NCBI GenBank assembly: GCA_015143295.1
Contig: CM026570.1
Location: 22,947,250 to 23,011,249, forward strand
Direction of reading: 5' to 3'
From: Tetracentron sinense
Lineage: Eukaryota > Streptophyta > Magnoliopsida > Trochodendrales > Trochodendraceae
DNA length: 64,000 nucleotides
Positions 34,306 to 46,300 of this stretch are shown here, piece by piece. Position 1 is the stretch's first letter. The number at the start of each line of letters is the position of its first letter. Below the pieces are notes generated by a model. The model saw only the letters and a list, made by a program, of their open reading frames with translations. It made no database searches and was not told the DNA's origin. The position numbers were made by a program, and so were the translations under genes.

Positions 34306-37300
34306 CTAGCTTTTTCCAAAGTACGAAAACAGTGTGGTTTGTTTATCACCTGTATTCGTGAGGTTTCCCTTCTTGCCGAGACTCTTTCCTAGCTTCTCAA
34401 CGTTGCCAGTAGTTGGCTTTGAATCGCCTGAAAACTCCAAATAATCCCGTTTTGTTCCGCACTTCTCAGCTCCCCTGTGAAGTAGGGAAGAAACATCCAG
34501 TTTACTATCATTGTCATCTCTTTGTGAACCACTTTGAAGTTCAGTGTTTCCTTCGGTGTCAGGTTCCTCTTTCAAGTTTTTAACTGGATTTGTTTTGGCT
34601 GATTCTTTAGATGAACTTTTGACTTGTGCATCTGACTCCAGTTCAATATCGGTTCTCTTCTTTGAGAAGAACTTCGAAATTAGGTTCTTCTCCTCAGTCT
34701 TCATATGTATCTGTAGGAACACAACATAATTATTACCTTTGGTTTTCTTAGATCTCCAAGTCTGAATTTTAAAGGAAGGATTCTATCCAAAGAAAAAAGT
34801 ATAGGAAGCAAAATATCTTCTACAAGCACAATAGTTGTGCATGTAGCCCAGACAGCCTAAAGCGACCTCTCAGCAGGTCCCAGCTAGGAGATTTCCAATT
34901 CAATAAACCAATGGGAGCCAGATGGATCATAACCATCTGATTTTAGGCTGCTAGCTAGATTTCTCGACTTTTGACTTAGATAATTTCGGATCTACGAAAT
35001 CTAGACAGGACCCATTAAATGGTAGGTACTGAACCCTGCATGAGTGCCAACTGCCACATGTCATGATATTCTGCTAATACTTGGTTATTTACTGTCTATT
35101 ATACTCGAGACTCTATATCACCCCCTCTATAAATAACAGTTGTGAGACCTTTAATCTGAGGCAGGATTGGCCCCTACATTATTAGCATCTGATCATGTAA
35201 CAAAAAGGAAAGACTACTGATCGCACCTCCTTGATGCACTCTGGTCCATCGAAAGATGACTTACCCATCGCAGGTGTCACCGGGTACCACACCTAGATAA
35301 AAGAAGTCAAGAAACAACCAGCGAGAATTAATTGTCTGATTGTTCAAGAAAAAAAGAATATTATTTATTATTTTACATCAAAGTAGAGGGCACAAATCCC
35401 ACGCTAGAGAACACAAAATGTTTTTTCTCGTTTTTTAGAAGATCTTACCAAGTCAGGATCTTCATATGGTTTAAGCATCGTATTGAATTCAGAAGAGGAA
35501 GAACCATTTAGCCATGCATCAGTTGATCCCTTATTACCCAAAATTACTGGCATCCTGTCTATAAGTCAATACATGCACAGATCAAAAGATCATGTACACT
35601 ATTCCAATTTGGCAAGATTCAAAGAGCACCAAAAACTGAAATATTTAAATGTAAGTATTGAAGAAACTAAAAATTTGCATTATACCCCTTTTATGAGGTC
35701 AAAAAGAGAATGAAAACATCACCATCAACTGCATCAAGTAATTCTGTTAAAACCATTACATGATGTTAACTGGGAAACAGCAGGATCGTAGTTGTGGTTA
35801 AAGGAAAAGAATAAGGTCCAATAACCAGCATAGAAAATTCACATGATAATGATAAGACTTAAATTTCAAAATTCTGAATGCTTCTTCATTGCTTATTTTC
35901 TGAATCCAACTCTCACAGTGGACAGAATTTTCTTCAGCAAAAAATTATCTTCTCCTGCGCAGAAAAGTTTACATAAATGGCACTACTAGGTTGGCAGGAC
36001 TTTGTAGAGCTGTTTCCACTAGTTATGGAGCTGTTTCCTCTTGAGACTATAGAATCTGAAGTATGGCATAGTGGAACAGCATTGGTTTTGCCACTAAATT
36101 CTTAGAGCTTTAACTATTTAATTGAAGGAGATTCACGACTTGTCGTTGGCTGGTTAAGAAAGGATGCAGCCACTTTATGACATCTTGTTTCCTATTTTCC
36201 TTAAATTGATTTCCTGTTACATAATTGATAGTACATCCGTCGTGTTGGATCTATCATACTCATTGAGAAGGAAATTAGCAAGGTGATGTGTTTAATGAAG
36301 TGTTTTAAAAGGTGTGAGGCTTACGAGTACGTCTCAAGGCTCGGCTCAAGGAAAATGCCTTAAGGCGTAAATCCCATGAGGCTCATGCCTCAAAGTGTGA
36401 GGCTCAAATGAGAGTTCGGATGGGCAACAACGCTCACTGTTGCCCGTCTGTGTCTTGCAAAATGGGCCCCACATTCAACAAAGGATGGTCCTCACATGAA
36501 CAGTACGTGGGCCTCATATTTTATAAGACACAGACGGGCAATAGTGCAACAGCGAGCGTTATTGCCCATCCGAACTCATCAAATGAGGTACACGCCTTAC
36601 ACCTTGAGGCTCACTTTATATGTGGCGTGCGCCTTCATACATTAACTAAAATTTGGGTTGTAGCCACATAACTAAGACTTAAATGTTGATTTTTTAAAAA
36701 AAATTGTTATTTATTTCAACTAATAACAACTAACACTTTATTTATTTACGATAAGGCATTGGAATTGATAATGATAATATTTGTTACAATTAACACTTAA
36801 TTTATTATGTTTAACATATTTAGACTTTTAAAACTCTTTTGAGTCTAATTTAGACTAATTTTCCTAGTAAACATTACAAAGATTTGAAGCCAGTACCTAT
36901 AATGTAATTCATGACTTCTTTGCAGTTTTTTGCTAAAATTCTAAATCCACTACATAAATTAATGAGATATGTACATAAACAAAAAAGTAAATCTAAATTT
37001 CAGTATTTGCTTTCCCTTTTTATATTTACTTATTTATTTATGGTTAAATGATTTATATAATGTGTGCACGCACACATACAATGTGTACTAATATATATAT
37101 ATATAATTTACTTTTAGGATCTTTTTGCAATTTTTCATATTTTATTTATTTATTAAAATGTGAGGGTGTAGACATGGTTTCAAATATTGGTACGTACTAG
37201 GTTCTAGGCTAATCGATATAAGGATACGGTGGAAAAAAAAATCAATATCACACCCTATATCGTGCGTATCGGCTATAACAACACCGATACGCTTATTGCA

Positions 37301-40300
37301 CGAACCTTTTTTCCTTCTATTTACACTATAAGCCTATTTACAACTTATTTACATATATATATCATTTAAGTAAATAACTCATTTACAAAAGATATTTAAA
37401 TGTAAATAAGGTTATATCCCCACCCCCCACCCCCCAATTTGAATTCAATAAAGATTATCCTAGATCCAAATTCCTAAAGAATAAAAAGTCAATTTTCCAG
37501 TTCAAGAACAAAATTCGCTTTTTATCGCACTTTTATGGATTAGGTCTTCATAAATTCTGCTGTATCAAAACATTACTAAAACACAAAGTCCGGCAAAAAA
37601 AATCTCATATTTTAGTCTTCAAAAATATTTTCATCTATAGGGTCAGAAAGTCAACTAATAGAGTAACAGTTCAGCATAAAAAGACTTACATTCAAGCTTA
37701 TAATTTATGATTGTAATTCAATACATTCTTACTAAAATCATTGAATGTAAGGTTTTTATATTTAGATTGTATTGCCTATACTTGGCTAAGTGACTATTGT
37801 TTGTTTTTTTATAGTTGTCTATCAGCATGATGACTTTTTTTACTTATAAAATTCTTAGCTCTCATATGTATGGTTATAATGGAGAGTGGAGACCTGCAAT
37901 TAGTTTATTTTTAGCTTATTTTTACATTAAAAAAGGTTTTATTAAGGTATCTAAGTTTTTCTAGCGTATCCAGGCGTTTCTTAGCATATCCTGATTTTTT
38001 TCGTTATATCCATCTAATGTGTATCCTATTTTGGACTTACGGCACCCGATACCGATATTTTGAATCATGAGTATGAGAGCGTGAGGCTTTCTTGTGAGGC
38101 TTAAGCCTTACCCATCTTGATGTCCTCTTTTGGAGTAACTTGTACTCACCCCCACAACTTCGAATTATATTCATTCTTTATAGCCTCCTTACAAGGCTCT
38201 ATGTTATTTTGTTTTGTAATATATCCAGCTTTTATTGGTGGGGGGGAGGGGGGGACTCCCAAGTCCCAACAATTATTTTGTCCATTTTTAATTGCATTTC
38301 CAGCATAAATTTAAGAATAAGTCTTTGCAACATCAGCCAACTAACACCACCCTTCCGTCCAAAACATTCAGAAGTTAAACTGACAAATTCAGTCATGAAA
38401 CATGGTAAACCACATTCCTATTACTCCATTCTATAAAATATAAATAGTCCAGTAACAGCCACCAAACTAGCAAAGGAACAAGGTCTTGGTTCAAAGAAGG
38501 AAATGAAGCACCATGTTTGATGATCCTAGAATATCTAAATGTATAATTAGTTGAAAAGAGTGTAACATTTTTCCCTGAAGTATAAAAGATTGTAGTTTTG
38601 GTCACCCAGGGCATAAGGGGATGCTGACTTGACGTCATCGTCACCTTCCTACAGCTTATCACCGACAGTCTGTCCAAGCAAGACAATTAAGGTTGTAAAG
38701 CTTTCTGCTACCAATTTCCTCCTATGGCAGGTTAGTTGAGTTTTTTCCTTCTCAATCTTGTGTTTGGTTTCATCGGAGCAACCAAGGGAGTCGTGATCGA
38801 AGCCATGCCTCATCATTAAGAGTAATTCTATTGGTTCAGAGGACAAAAAAATACAAGCGGAATCCAGTATACTTATACTGAAATTGTAACATGCATAAAG
38901 TTAAAATGTTTGTATAAGTGCCCATTTTTATTGGATGAGAGTACCAAGTAGCATGGAGCATATTATCAATTGAATTTTACAAGAAATATAATAAAACTAA
39001 AAAATTATATACAAAATCCAATAAATATATATATACAACTGACCATGAAGCCACTGCAACTCTGATGATGAACAAGTTGTCAGAATAGTGAATGTATAAA
39101 CAATCTCTCCTACAAGAAAGCATAAATCACTATGAGGGACAAAAGCGAAGAATATCTAAATATAGACTTTCATTTAGATAAGGACCTAATGGAAGAAGAA
39201 AACATTCAAAAAGAACTATATCAAAGAAAACTAATTATAAACATAAAGAAGCATAACAACTACGTAAATGAAGATCAAAAACAGTGGAGACTACTAAGTT
39301 TTTCACAAGCAGTTTTTACTTTTTACAGCAAAAAAGCTTCTCACAACACAAATATGTTAGATCCAAGACTTGAATAAGAGATTGGACCTTCTAAGTTTCT
39401 CCAAGTATCATAAAGAGCAGCAAACACAAGAGGCCGACCATCCTTTAGATGAATGTAGTACGGCTGCCTTTTTGACCCATCTTTTTTCCACTCATAGAAT
39501 CTGCATATGCATAAAGCACAAACTCTCATTATGAACATTTGAAGCAATAGAAGAATCTCAGCTAAAATGAAACTGAACTGAAAAATATACAGTAGAGGTA
39601 CAAAAGTTCATCCTTAAGATGAATGCAGTATGGTTTTGATTTAAAATCATGGTGGCCATTGGTCAATCCCTAGGTCTGAGGAAAACCAAAAAATTCAGGT
39701 TTCATAAAGGAAACCATCAACCATTGGCTCCAAAGAAAGATAAATCGCTTCAATGTTTGAGCCTTGGTAAACATGTAGGCTAGCTTAAGCTAAGACTAGA
39801 AGGGAAAGGTAGTGAGAGAACCCCAATATGATAGTGAGGACAAACAACATAGCAATCAATCTCATTATACTTGATTCACTTGTGACAAACTGCATTTTGA
39901 GGTAATTTGGAGGGAATTCATGCTGTTTCAATAAAGCGGAGTTGTAATTAAAGATTTACCCATGTTTTCTAGCGACCATCTAAGGTAAATAATCCCTATA
40001 ATAGTGAGGGGCCCCTATACTCAACTTCGGTAAAATGTTAAGCAAAAAAGGACAAATCCACCGTACAAGGAGGCGTCGTGGTCGCCGACATCGACCAAAA
40101 TCTGGTCCAGATTTCCGCAGCACACAACCTGCATCTGAAGAACATCAGGGGGGTAGGCGGGATCAGGCGGTGAGCAGGTCTTCTGAGAAGATTGCAGTAT
40201 CTGTTGGGGAAGACAATCGCTCACTGTCCTTAATCCTATCAAGCAAGGGCTTCCATCCTACAATCACGATTGAGACAGATGTCGCACGGGATGATCATTC

Positions 40301-43300
40301 TAATCCTCAAGGGCCTGGTTCTTTCAGCCTTGGGCTTCCCTCTGGGCCCATTGCCAATTTAGGTGATTCTCCTCAGCTGGGCCAGTTTCTACCTTAGTAA
40401 CCCAAACCGTGAGTATACCCTGCCACTCCCGCTCTCAAACCCTGCTCTCACGGTTTGAGAGCGGATTTGCCGCCGGAGCGCGGTTTTGGATTTCATAGAG
40501 TGCGGTTTCGGATGTTGGGGAACGTCACTTTTGGTTTCAACCCCGGTTTTGCTTTTCAAAAAGCTGTTTTGGTTTTATTTCTCATCTTAAAGATGGTTGA
40601 CAGTGACAAGGTGAGAGATGGTTGACAGTGACAAGGTGAGAGAAGGTTGACATCATTATTTGTCACCATTATTTGTTTGTTTTTTCCAAGTGTGTCAGCC
40701 AAACAACCCTTTTCAACTTTATTTTTTTTAATTCAATTTTTTTAGTTTTCCTATTTAATCTTTTACCCTTTTATATAAGTAAGGATTAGTGATAGAGAGA
40801 GAGTGTTACCAGTAAAATGGAGATCTATAATTTTTATTAATATATTAAAAAAAAATAAAGAGAATTTATCATATATATATATATTGGCGCTCCAGAGGCG
40901 CTCCCAACCATATGCTAAATTGAAATTTGATGCTCTCGCCTCTTGCTCTCGCTCCCGCTCTACGCTTTGGTTACTTAGGTTCCTACCCACGAGTACCGTC
41001 GTAGGCCCTCCATCAGCTGCTATCCTTTAGCCCGTACCTATATCCGATCCAATAACCCTAATGGATCAAGTGGACCAAGGTCCATTCATCCTTGACCCAG
41101 TGTTTGAAAAATGGGACTCTCCACCATTTATCACCCCCGTAAGAAAGGCAAAGTTTCGGGGAGCCTTTTGGGTTCAGCTTCAACTACTATGTTTATCTTG
41201 GTAGGGGCTTCAACAATGGCCACCGATGCTACTCCGGATGCTTTTTCTGTGCCTTATGGAGTGGAATGTGTAGAACTGTCGAGCGATCATCCCCAACATG
41301 CCCTAAACTATGGGCATGGCTCTCCCTCTGGCAGGAACTTGACACCCCATGCGAACTTTGGTGTTATTACCTTATCTCATTTACATTTATCGCCTTTGGA
41401 AGCCCTAGGTGGGTACAAATCGAGCCTCGATCATCAGCCAATTTCAGTGGAACCGGTCCAGCACTTTACCTGGAATGCGGACTCGTCATCAGTGGTTGCA
41501 GACCACCCCTGGGAGGATCATACCACCCTGGTGGCTCCTGATCTAGTGGATAGCAATGACTCTTGCTTCACTCCAGCGGCCGAGCAATTTTGGACCAAGG
41601 GATATTTTGTGTCATCATTGGATAGAAGCATTGGGCGCTCCACTAGTGCAGTAGCAGTGGGTCAGAACGAAGGTCTGCAATCCGACGAAGGTTCCAATAT
41701 CGCACCAAGAAGTTAGGTTCCATCTTGTTTTGCAAAAGCAGTTCTGGAGGTTGTGGTAAGATTCTCTTTCCCCATGAACCGTCCGTGAATCAAATTCAGG
41801 CCTATGAGCAAACCATTCTTGGCGGTAAGAGACAATTGTAGAGAATTGCGCTCACCCTCTCTTCCCCTATCAGGTACGCCTATCCACTCCGCTGAATCCC
41901 CCTGCCCTATTCAGATCCCTTTGAATAGGATTGGGCGATCAGTTTGAATTCTTATTTATGCTTGCAAAACCACAGCCGAATGAGGAACAAGTGAAACTTG
42001 TAAGGTCTGAGTCACTGCCCTGTATGAACAATTGCATTGAAAATAAATCTAGCTCGTTGTCAGGGCTTCCAGGCCAATGCCAACATGAGCTATCCGGTAC
42101 CTTGGGTGGGAGGTCTACCTCTTCACAAGTCGATGTTTCCGTAGGTGTCTCTTCTTGGGTCATAAGCAAGTTTGCGGGTATTAGCAAGTTCCTTGGCCTC
42201 TCTGTCGAGGGTCACGAAAAGGAGTTCATGAGATTATTTCAATCTCTGGAAAAGTAAGGGGGTGGGTCTTTGGTCCAGCCTAAACCAAGGCATACTTTAG
42301 GCTCGGCAAGGAAATCAACTATGGAGTTGAGGAAGATGGAGTGTTCTATAAACTACAATAAGTCTAGTCGCCATGTTGCTCCTAGATCTAAGAGATTGGG
42401 AAAGGGTTCACATAGTGATCAATGTCGGACTTAAGACTCCTATCCTAGAATATTAGAGGTCTAGGTTGCCCTGCAAAACAAGCGTCAATCAAACATCTTG
42501 TCATTTGCAAAAAACCATCGGTACTTTGCATTCAGGAAACTAAGTTGAAGATTATTCATCCTCAACTAATTCGAGACATTTGGGGGGATGGTCCCTCAGA
42601 TTGGCTTAGCATCTCTACCCTAGGAGCGTCTGGTGACATTTTACTCATTTGGGATAGCAATACTATTGAGGTGTTGGACTCAGAAGTAGGTGCGTACTCG
42701 ATATCCATACTTTGTCGCTTGAGGAATGGGAGGAATAGCTGGGTCTTCTCAGGGGTATGGTCCATCTAGAGTGGCAGCCGACTCAGAGTTCTGGCAAGAA
42801 CTCGATGAAGTGAGTGGGCGGTGGGACGCCCCTTGGTGCCTCGGAGGTGATTTCAACTGTATTCAGTTCCCTCACGAGAGGCGCAGGGCCCAATCTCACA
42901 CGGCCAAAATGTAGAGATTTGCGAATTTCATTTCATGCAACAACCTGTTGGACTACCCGATTAGAGCCCAATTTACTTGGTTCAGTTGCCGTTAGGGATT
43001 CTCGCGAGCCGATTGGATTGGTTCCTTTTTCCAATTGACTCGGAAGACATGTTCCCCAACCTTGCCTCGCCCCACCTCCGATCACGTTCCCATCTTGTTG
43101 GCCTCCGGTAGTGTAAAGGGTGGTCCTACACCATTTCGATTTGAAAACATATGGCTTCAGTCGGAGGGATTCAAAGTTGTTGCTGAGGTTTGGGATTCCC
43201 AAGTGGTCTAGGGGCCTCGAGTATGAGATTTGTTTTGAAATTGAAAGCCCTCAAAGGTAAGCTTAAAATCTGGAACAAGGAGATCTTTGGCACTGTCTCG

Positions 43301-46300
43301 GAGCAGAAAGCCAAATTGTTACTTGACATCCAATCCCTAGACTCAATTGAGAGTTTGTGTCCCCTCTCCAAAGCAGAAAGTGGATCTAGGGAGGCTCTGA
43401 AATGTGATTATTTGAAAGTTGTGCGGTTGGAGGAAATCAATTGGAAACAGAAGTCTAGGGTTAGATGGTTGAAGGAGGGGGACCGCACTACCAAATTCTT
43501 CCATCGCATGGCCGCTACCGTCGAAAATCATTTTCATCTCCAATCTCAAAGTGGACGATGAGTGGAAGACAAATCAGAAGGACATTGAGGTTAGTGTGGT
43601 CGAGTTTTATGAGAAATTGTACTTGGAAAAAGTCTCCTGGCGGCAAAAATTAGATGGCCATCCTTTTGACTCAATCACCCCTTCCCAAAGTGTAGAGTTA
43701 GAACGACCGTTCTGGGAAGATGAGGTCTTGAGCGCCATTCAGTCCATGGCGGGGAATAATGTCCCTAGCTTTGATGGGATCTCTATAGAGTGTGTTGGGA
43801 CATTGTGGGGGGGATCTATTAGCAATCCTGCAGGAACTCCATGACTCTGGATCTTTCAATAAGGCGATTAATAATACTTTTGTGATCCTGATTCCGAAGA
43901 GGGCTGGTGCTCTAGATCTGAAAGACTTCCATCCAATTAGTTTGGTTAGCAGTGCCTACAAAATCATAGCTAAAGTGTTGGTCATCCATCTTGGAAGCGT
44001 CTTGGGGTCCATCATCTCCCCTCATCAAGGGGCTTTGTGAAGGGGGACAAATTCTTGATGGCATCCTTATTGCTTATGAATGTGTGGACGATCGTCTTAA
44101 GGCTAAATCCCTGAGGCTTATTTGCAAGATTGATATGGACAAGACATACGATAATGTCAACTGGGAGTTCCTCTATGTGTTAGGAAGAATGGGATTTCGG
44201 TCTAGGTGGTGTGCATGGATATTAGCTTGTGTCTCATCCGCCTCTTTTTCGATCCTCCTTCACGGTAGTTCAAAAGGCTTCTTCCATAGCTCCAAGAGGT
44301 TGAGGTAGGGTGACCCTTTGTCCCCGGCACTTTTCATTATTGTTTCGGAAGCCCTAGGCTGAATGTTGATCTATGCGAATGGGCGAGCATTTAAAGGGTT
44401 CTCCATTGGTCAAAAGCGCCTAAGTATCTCGCATTTACAATTCGCGGATGATATTTTAGTGTTCTGTGGTGCCTCCTACTCGTAACTTATCAATCTCCGG
44501 TATATTCTATGCTGCTTTAAGGCAGTGTCAGGTCTCAGAGTTAATTTGGGTAAAAGTGAAATAGTGCTCATCGGAGATATTCCCCATCTTGAGCTCTTGA
44601 TCAGTTGTCTAGGGTGTCAGAAAGGATCTCCCCCCTCCACTTACCTCGGCCTTCCACTAGGGGGTCCTTTCAAATCCAAAGTCGTTTGGGGCCCAGTCAT
44701 AGAAAAATTTGTTGCCCAAGGTTTGGACCCTAGAGGGGGGTGATTAGGGTTATAGAAAATTAAAAATTCTTCCTAATTCCCTAAATGGAATTTCAACTTA
44801 AACAAGTTAAAGGGAATAGAAATTTATGCAATCATAGTTAAGCAATTCAAACAATGAAATTAAACAAGAATTGAGGAAAATAGTTAAGGAATGCAAACAC
44901 ATAGACACATGATGTTGTTCACGAGGTTCGGCAACCCGCCTACGTTCCCGCCTCAAGCTATACCCGCTAGAGGATTCACCACGATTTATACCCAATCGTA
45001 CATACTTCTTCTAGGTGAAGCCAAAAGTCCAAACCTTTACAATCATTTTCCGGATAGGATCACACCTTTACAAAGCTTCCGGCTTCAAGGACAAGACCCT
45101 CACGAATTTTTGATTTCTTTTACACTCTTTACAAGAAGAGGTTTACAATCTGAAAATGCTCCTTACATGAGCTGATAAATCACTTTTAACACTCTATGAA
45201 ATCTCCCAAGGATTGGAGTTGAAAAGCTCAAGAACTTGGATTGGGGGATTCTAGGTTATAACTCAATAGATTTGAAATCTAAGCTTTGGAGTAATGGATT
45301 AAATGATTGGAAGTATTGGAGTTCTTAATTTCATTCACAAATCATCTAATTTTATGGCTATTAAAAACTAAGTCGTTACAGGCCTTTCCTATAACCACTC
45401 GTCGATGAGTGCACCAGTGCACTGTCCAGTCGTCGACGAGTTAGGTGATAAAAAACAAAACACTAGCTTCTGCTACTTCACTTGTCGACGAGTGTGAGTT
45501 ACTCAAACTCACTTGTCGATGAGTCCTCTGATTTTTCTCAGAAAACTCATCTTGACTTAAACCAATATGATGGGCATGATTTCCTTGGCCTTATATCTTA
45601 TCTTTATCATGTTTTTAGGTCCTTAGATTGATATTCAATGGGTCTTAAGGCACCTATGGTCATTCTAAGAATTGAGCAATTCAACTGACCAAACTTTTGA
45701 GGATTTCTTACATAAATCCTAGACTCTTTAAATAAATAATAAAACCTTCTAAAGTCTTCAACCTTCATTATTGATCTTGAGTAGATTTCTTCTTTAGCTT
45801 CAAGATCCGACTTGGACTTTGGGCATGATCTTCAATATGCTCAATTTTGATCCAACTGTTTTCTTATAGCTTAATGGAGAATCTTTCTTGTTTGGTTGTT
45901 ATTTTCATCTTTTTACCTTGGATGATGTGTTAATGCTCTTTATAAATTGAATTACACTTAAACTCAATAAGACATTAGTAACACAATTGGCATTCTATTA
46001 TTGTGTTATCATCAAAATCAAAGATGTTACCTTAGGTCAAAAACCTAAAGACTAACAAAATTCTTCGTGAGACTTGCAGGTTGGAAGTCCTTCCTCCTCT
46101 CCAAATGAAGTAAGTTGACCCTTATCAAAAGTACTCTTAGGAGTCTCCCAACTTATTATCTCTTCACCCCATAGGTGAGCCATAACTTAAACAAGTAGAC
46201 AACGCATGTGACTTGACTTGGAGATACCATTATTGATGTATAAACTATTATGTATGAAATTGATTATATTTGAGTTAATTGTTATGCTCGATTGATAAAT

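Larger units (their letters stand above)
35559..39043 (-). other. Intron 5 of the HMCES-like gene
   Basis: A 3.5-kb intron between the exon ending ...LQWLH and the exon starting RMPVIL. It holds a hAT-like MITE (36413-36579), an older GGCTCA/CTTAAGGC-type repeat around it, and a further inverted-repeat element (37174-38069). The remainder is AT-rich with no reading frame of note. Confidence 0.8.
40030..46200 (+). mobile_element. Degenerate L1-type LINE in antisense orientation to the host gene
   Basis: In order: an ORF1-like basic, Gln/Ser-rich segment (about 40035-40397) and a low-similarity ORF1/linker region (41040-42430). An AP-type endonuclease follows (42430-43100), then the pre-RT segment with WLKEGDRTTKFFHRMA (43470-43520), and RT (43860-44709, resuming at 46058-46190). 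Many stops and frameshifts make it inactive. It is interrupted by a MITE (40397-40974) and a solo LTR (44710-46057). The 3' end and target duplications could not be fixed, and the zf-RVT part is missing or unreadable. Confidence 0.88.

Noticed and set aside
39044-39109. SRAP gene broken at exon 4 because the open frame ends GPISYSSLGSNIFVL
   Set aside because: That tail is intron read-through. Splicing at 39388 to an exon starting at 39109 restores EGEIVYTFTILTT, the expected continuation.
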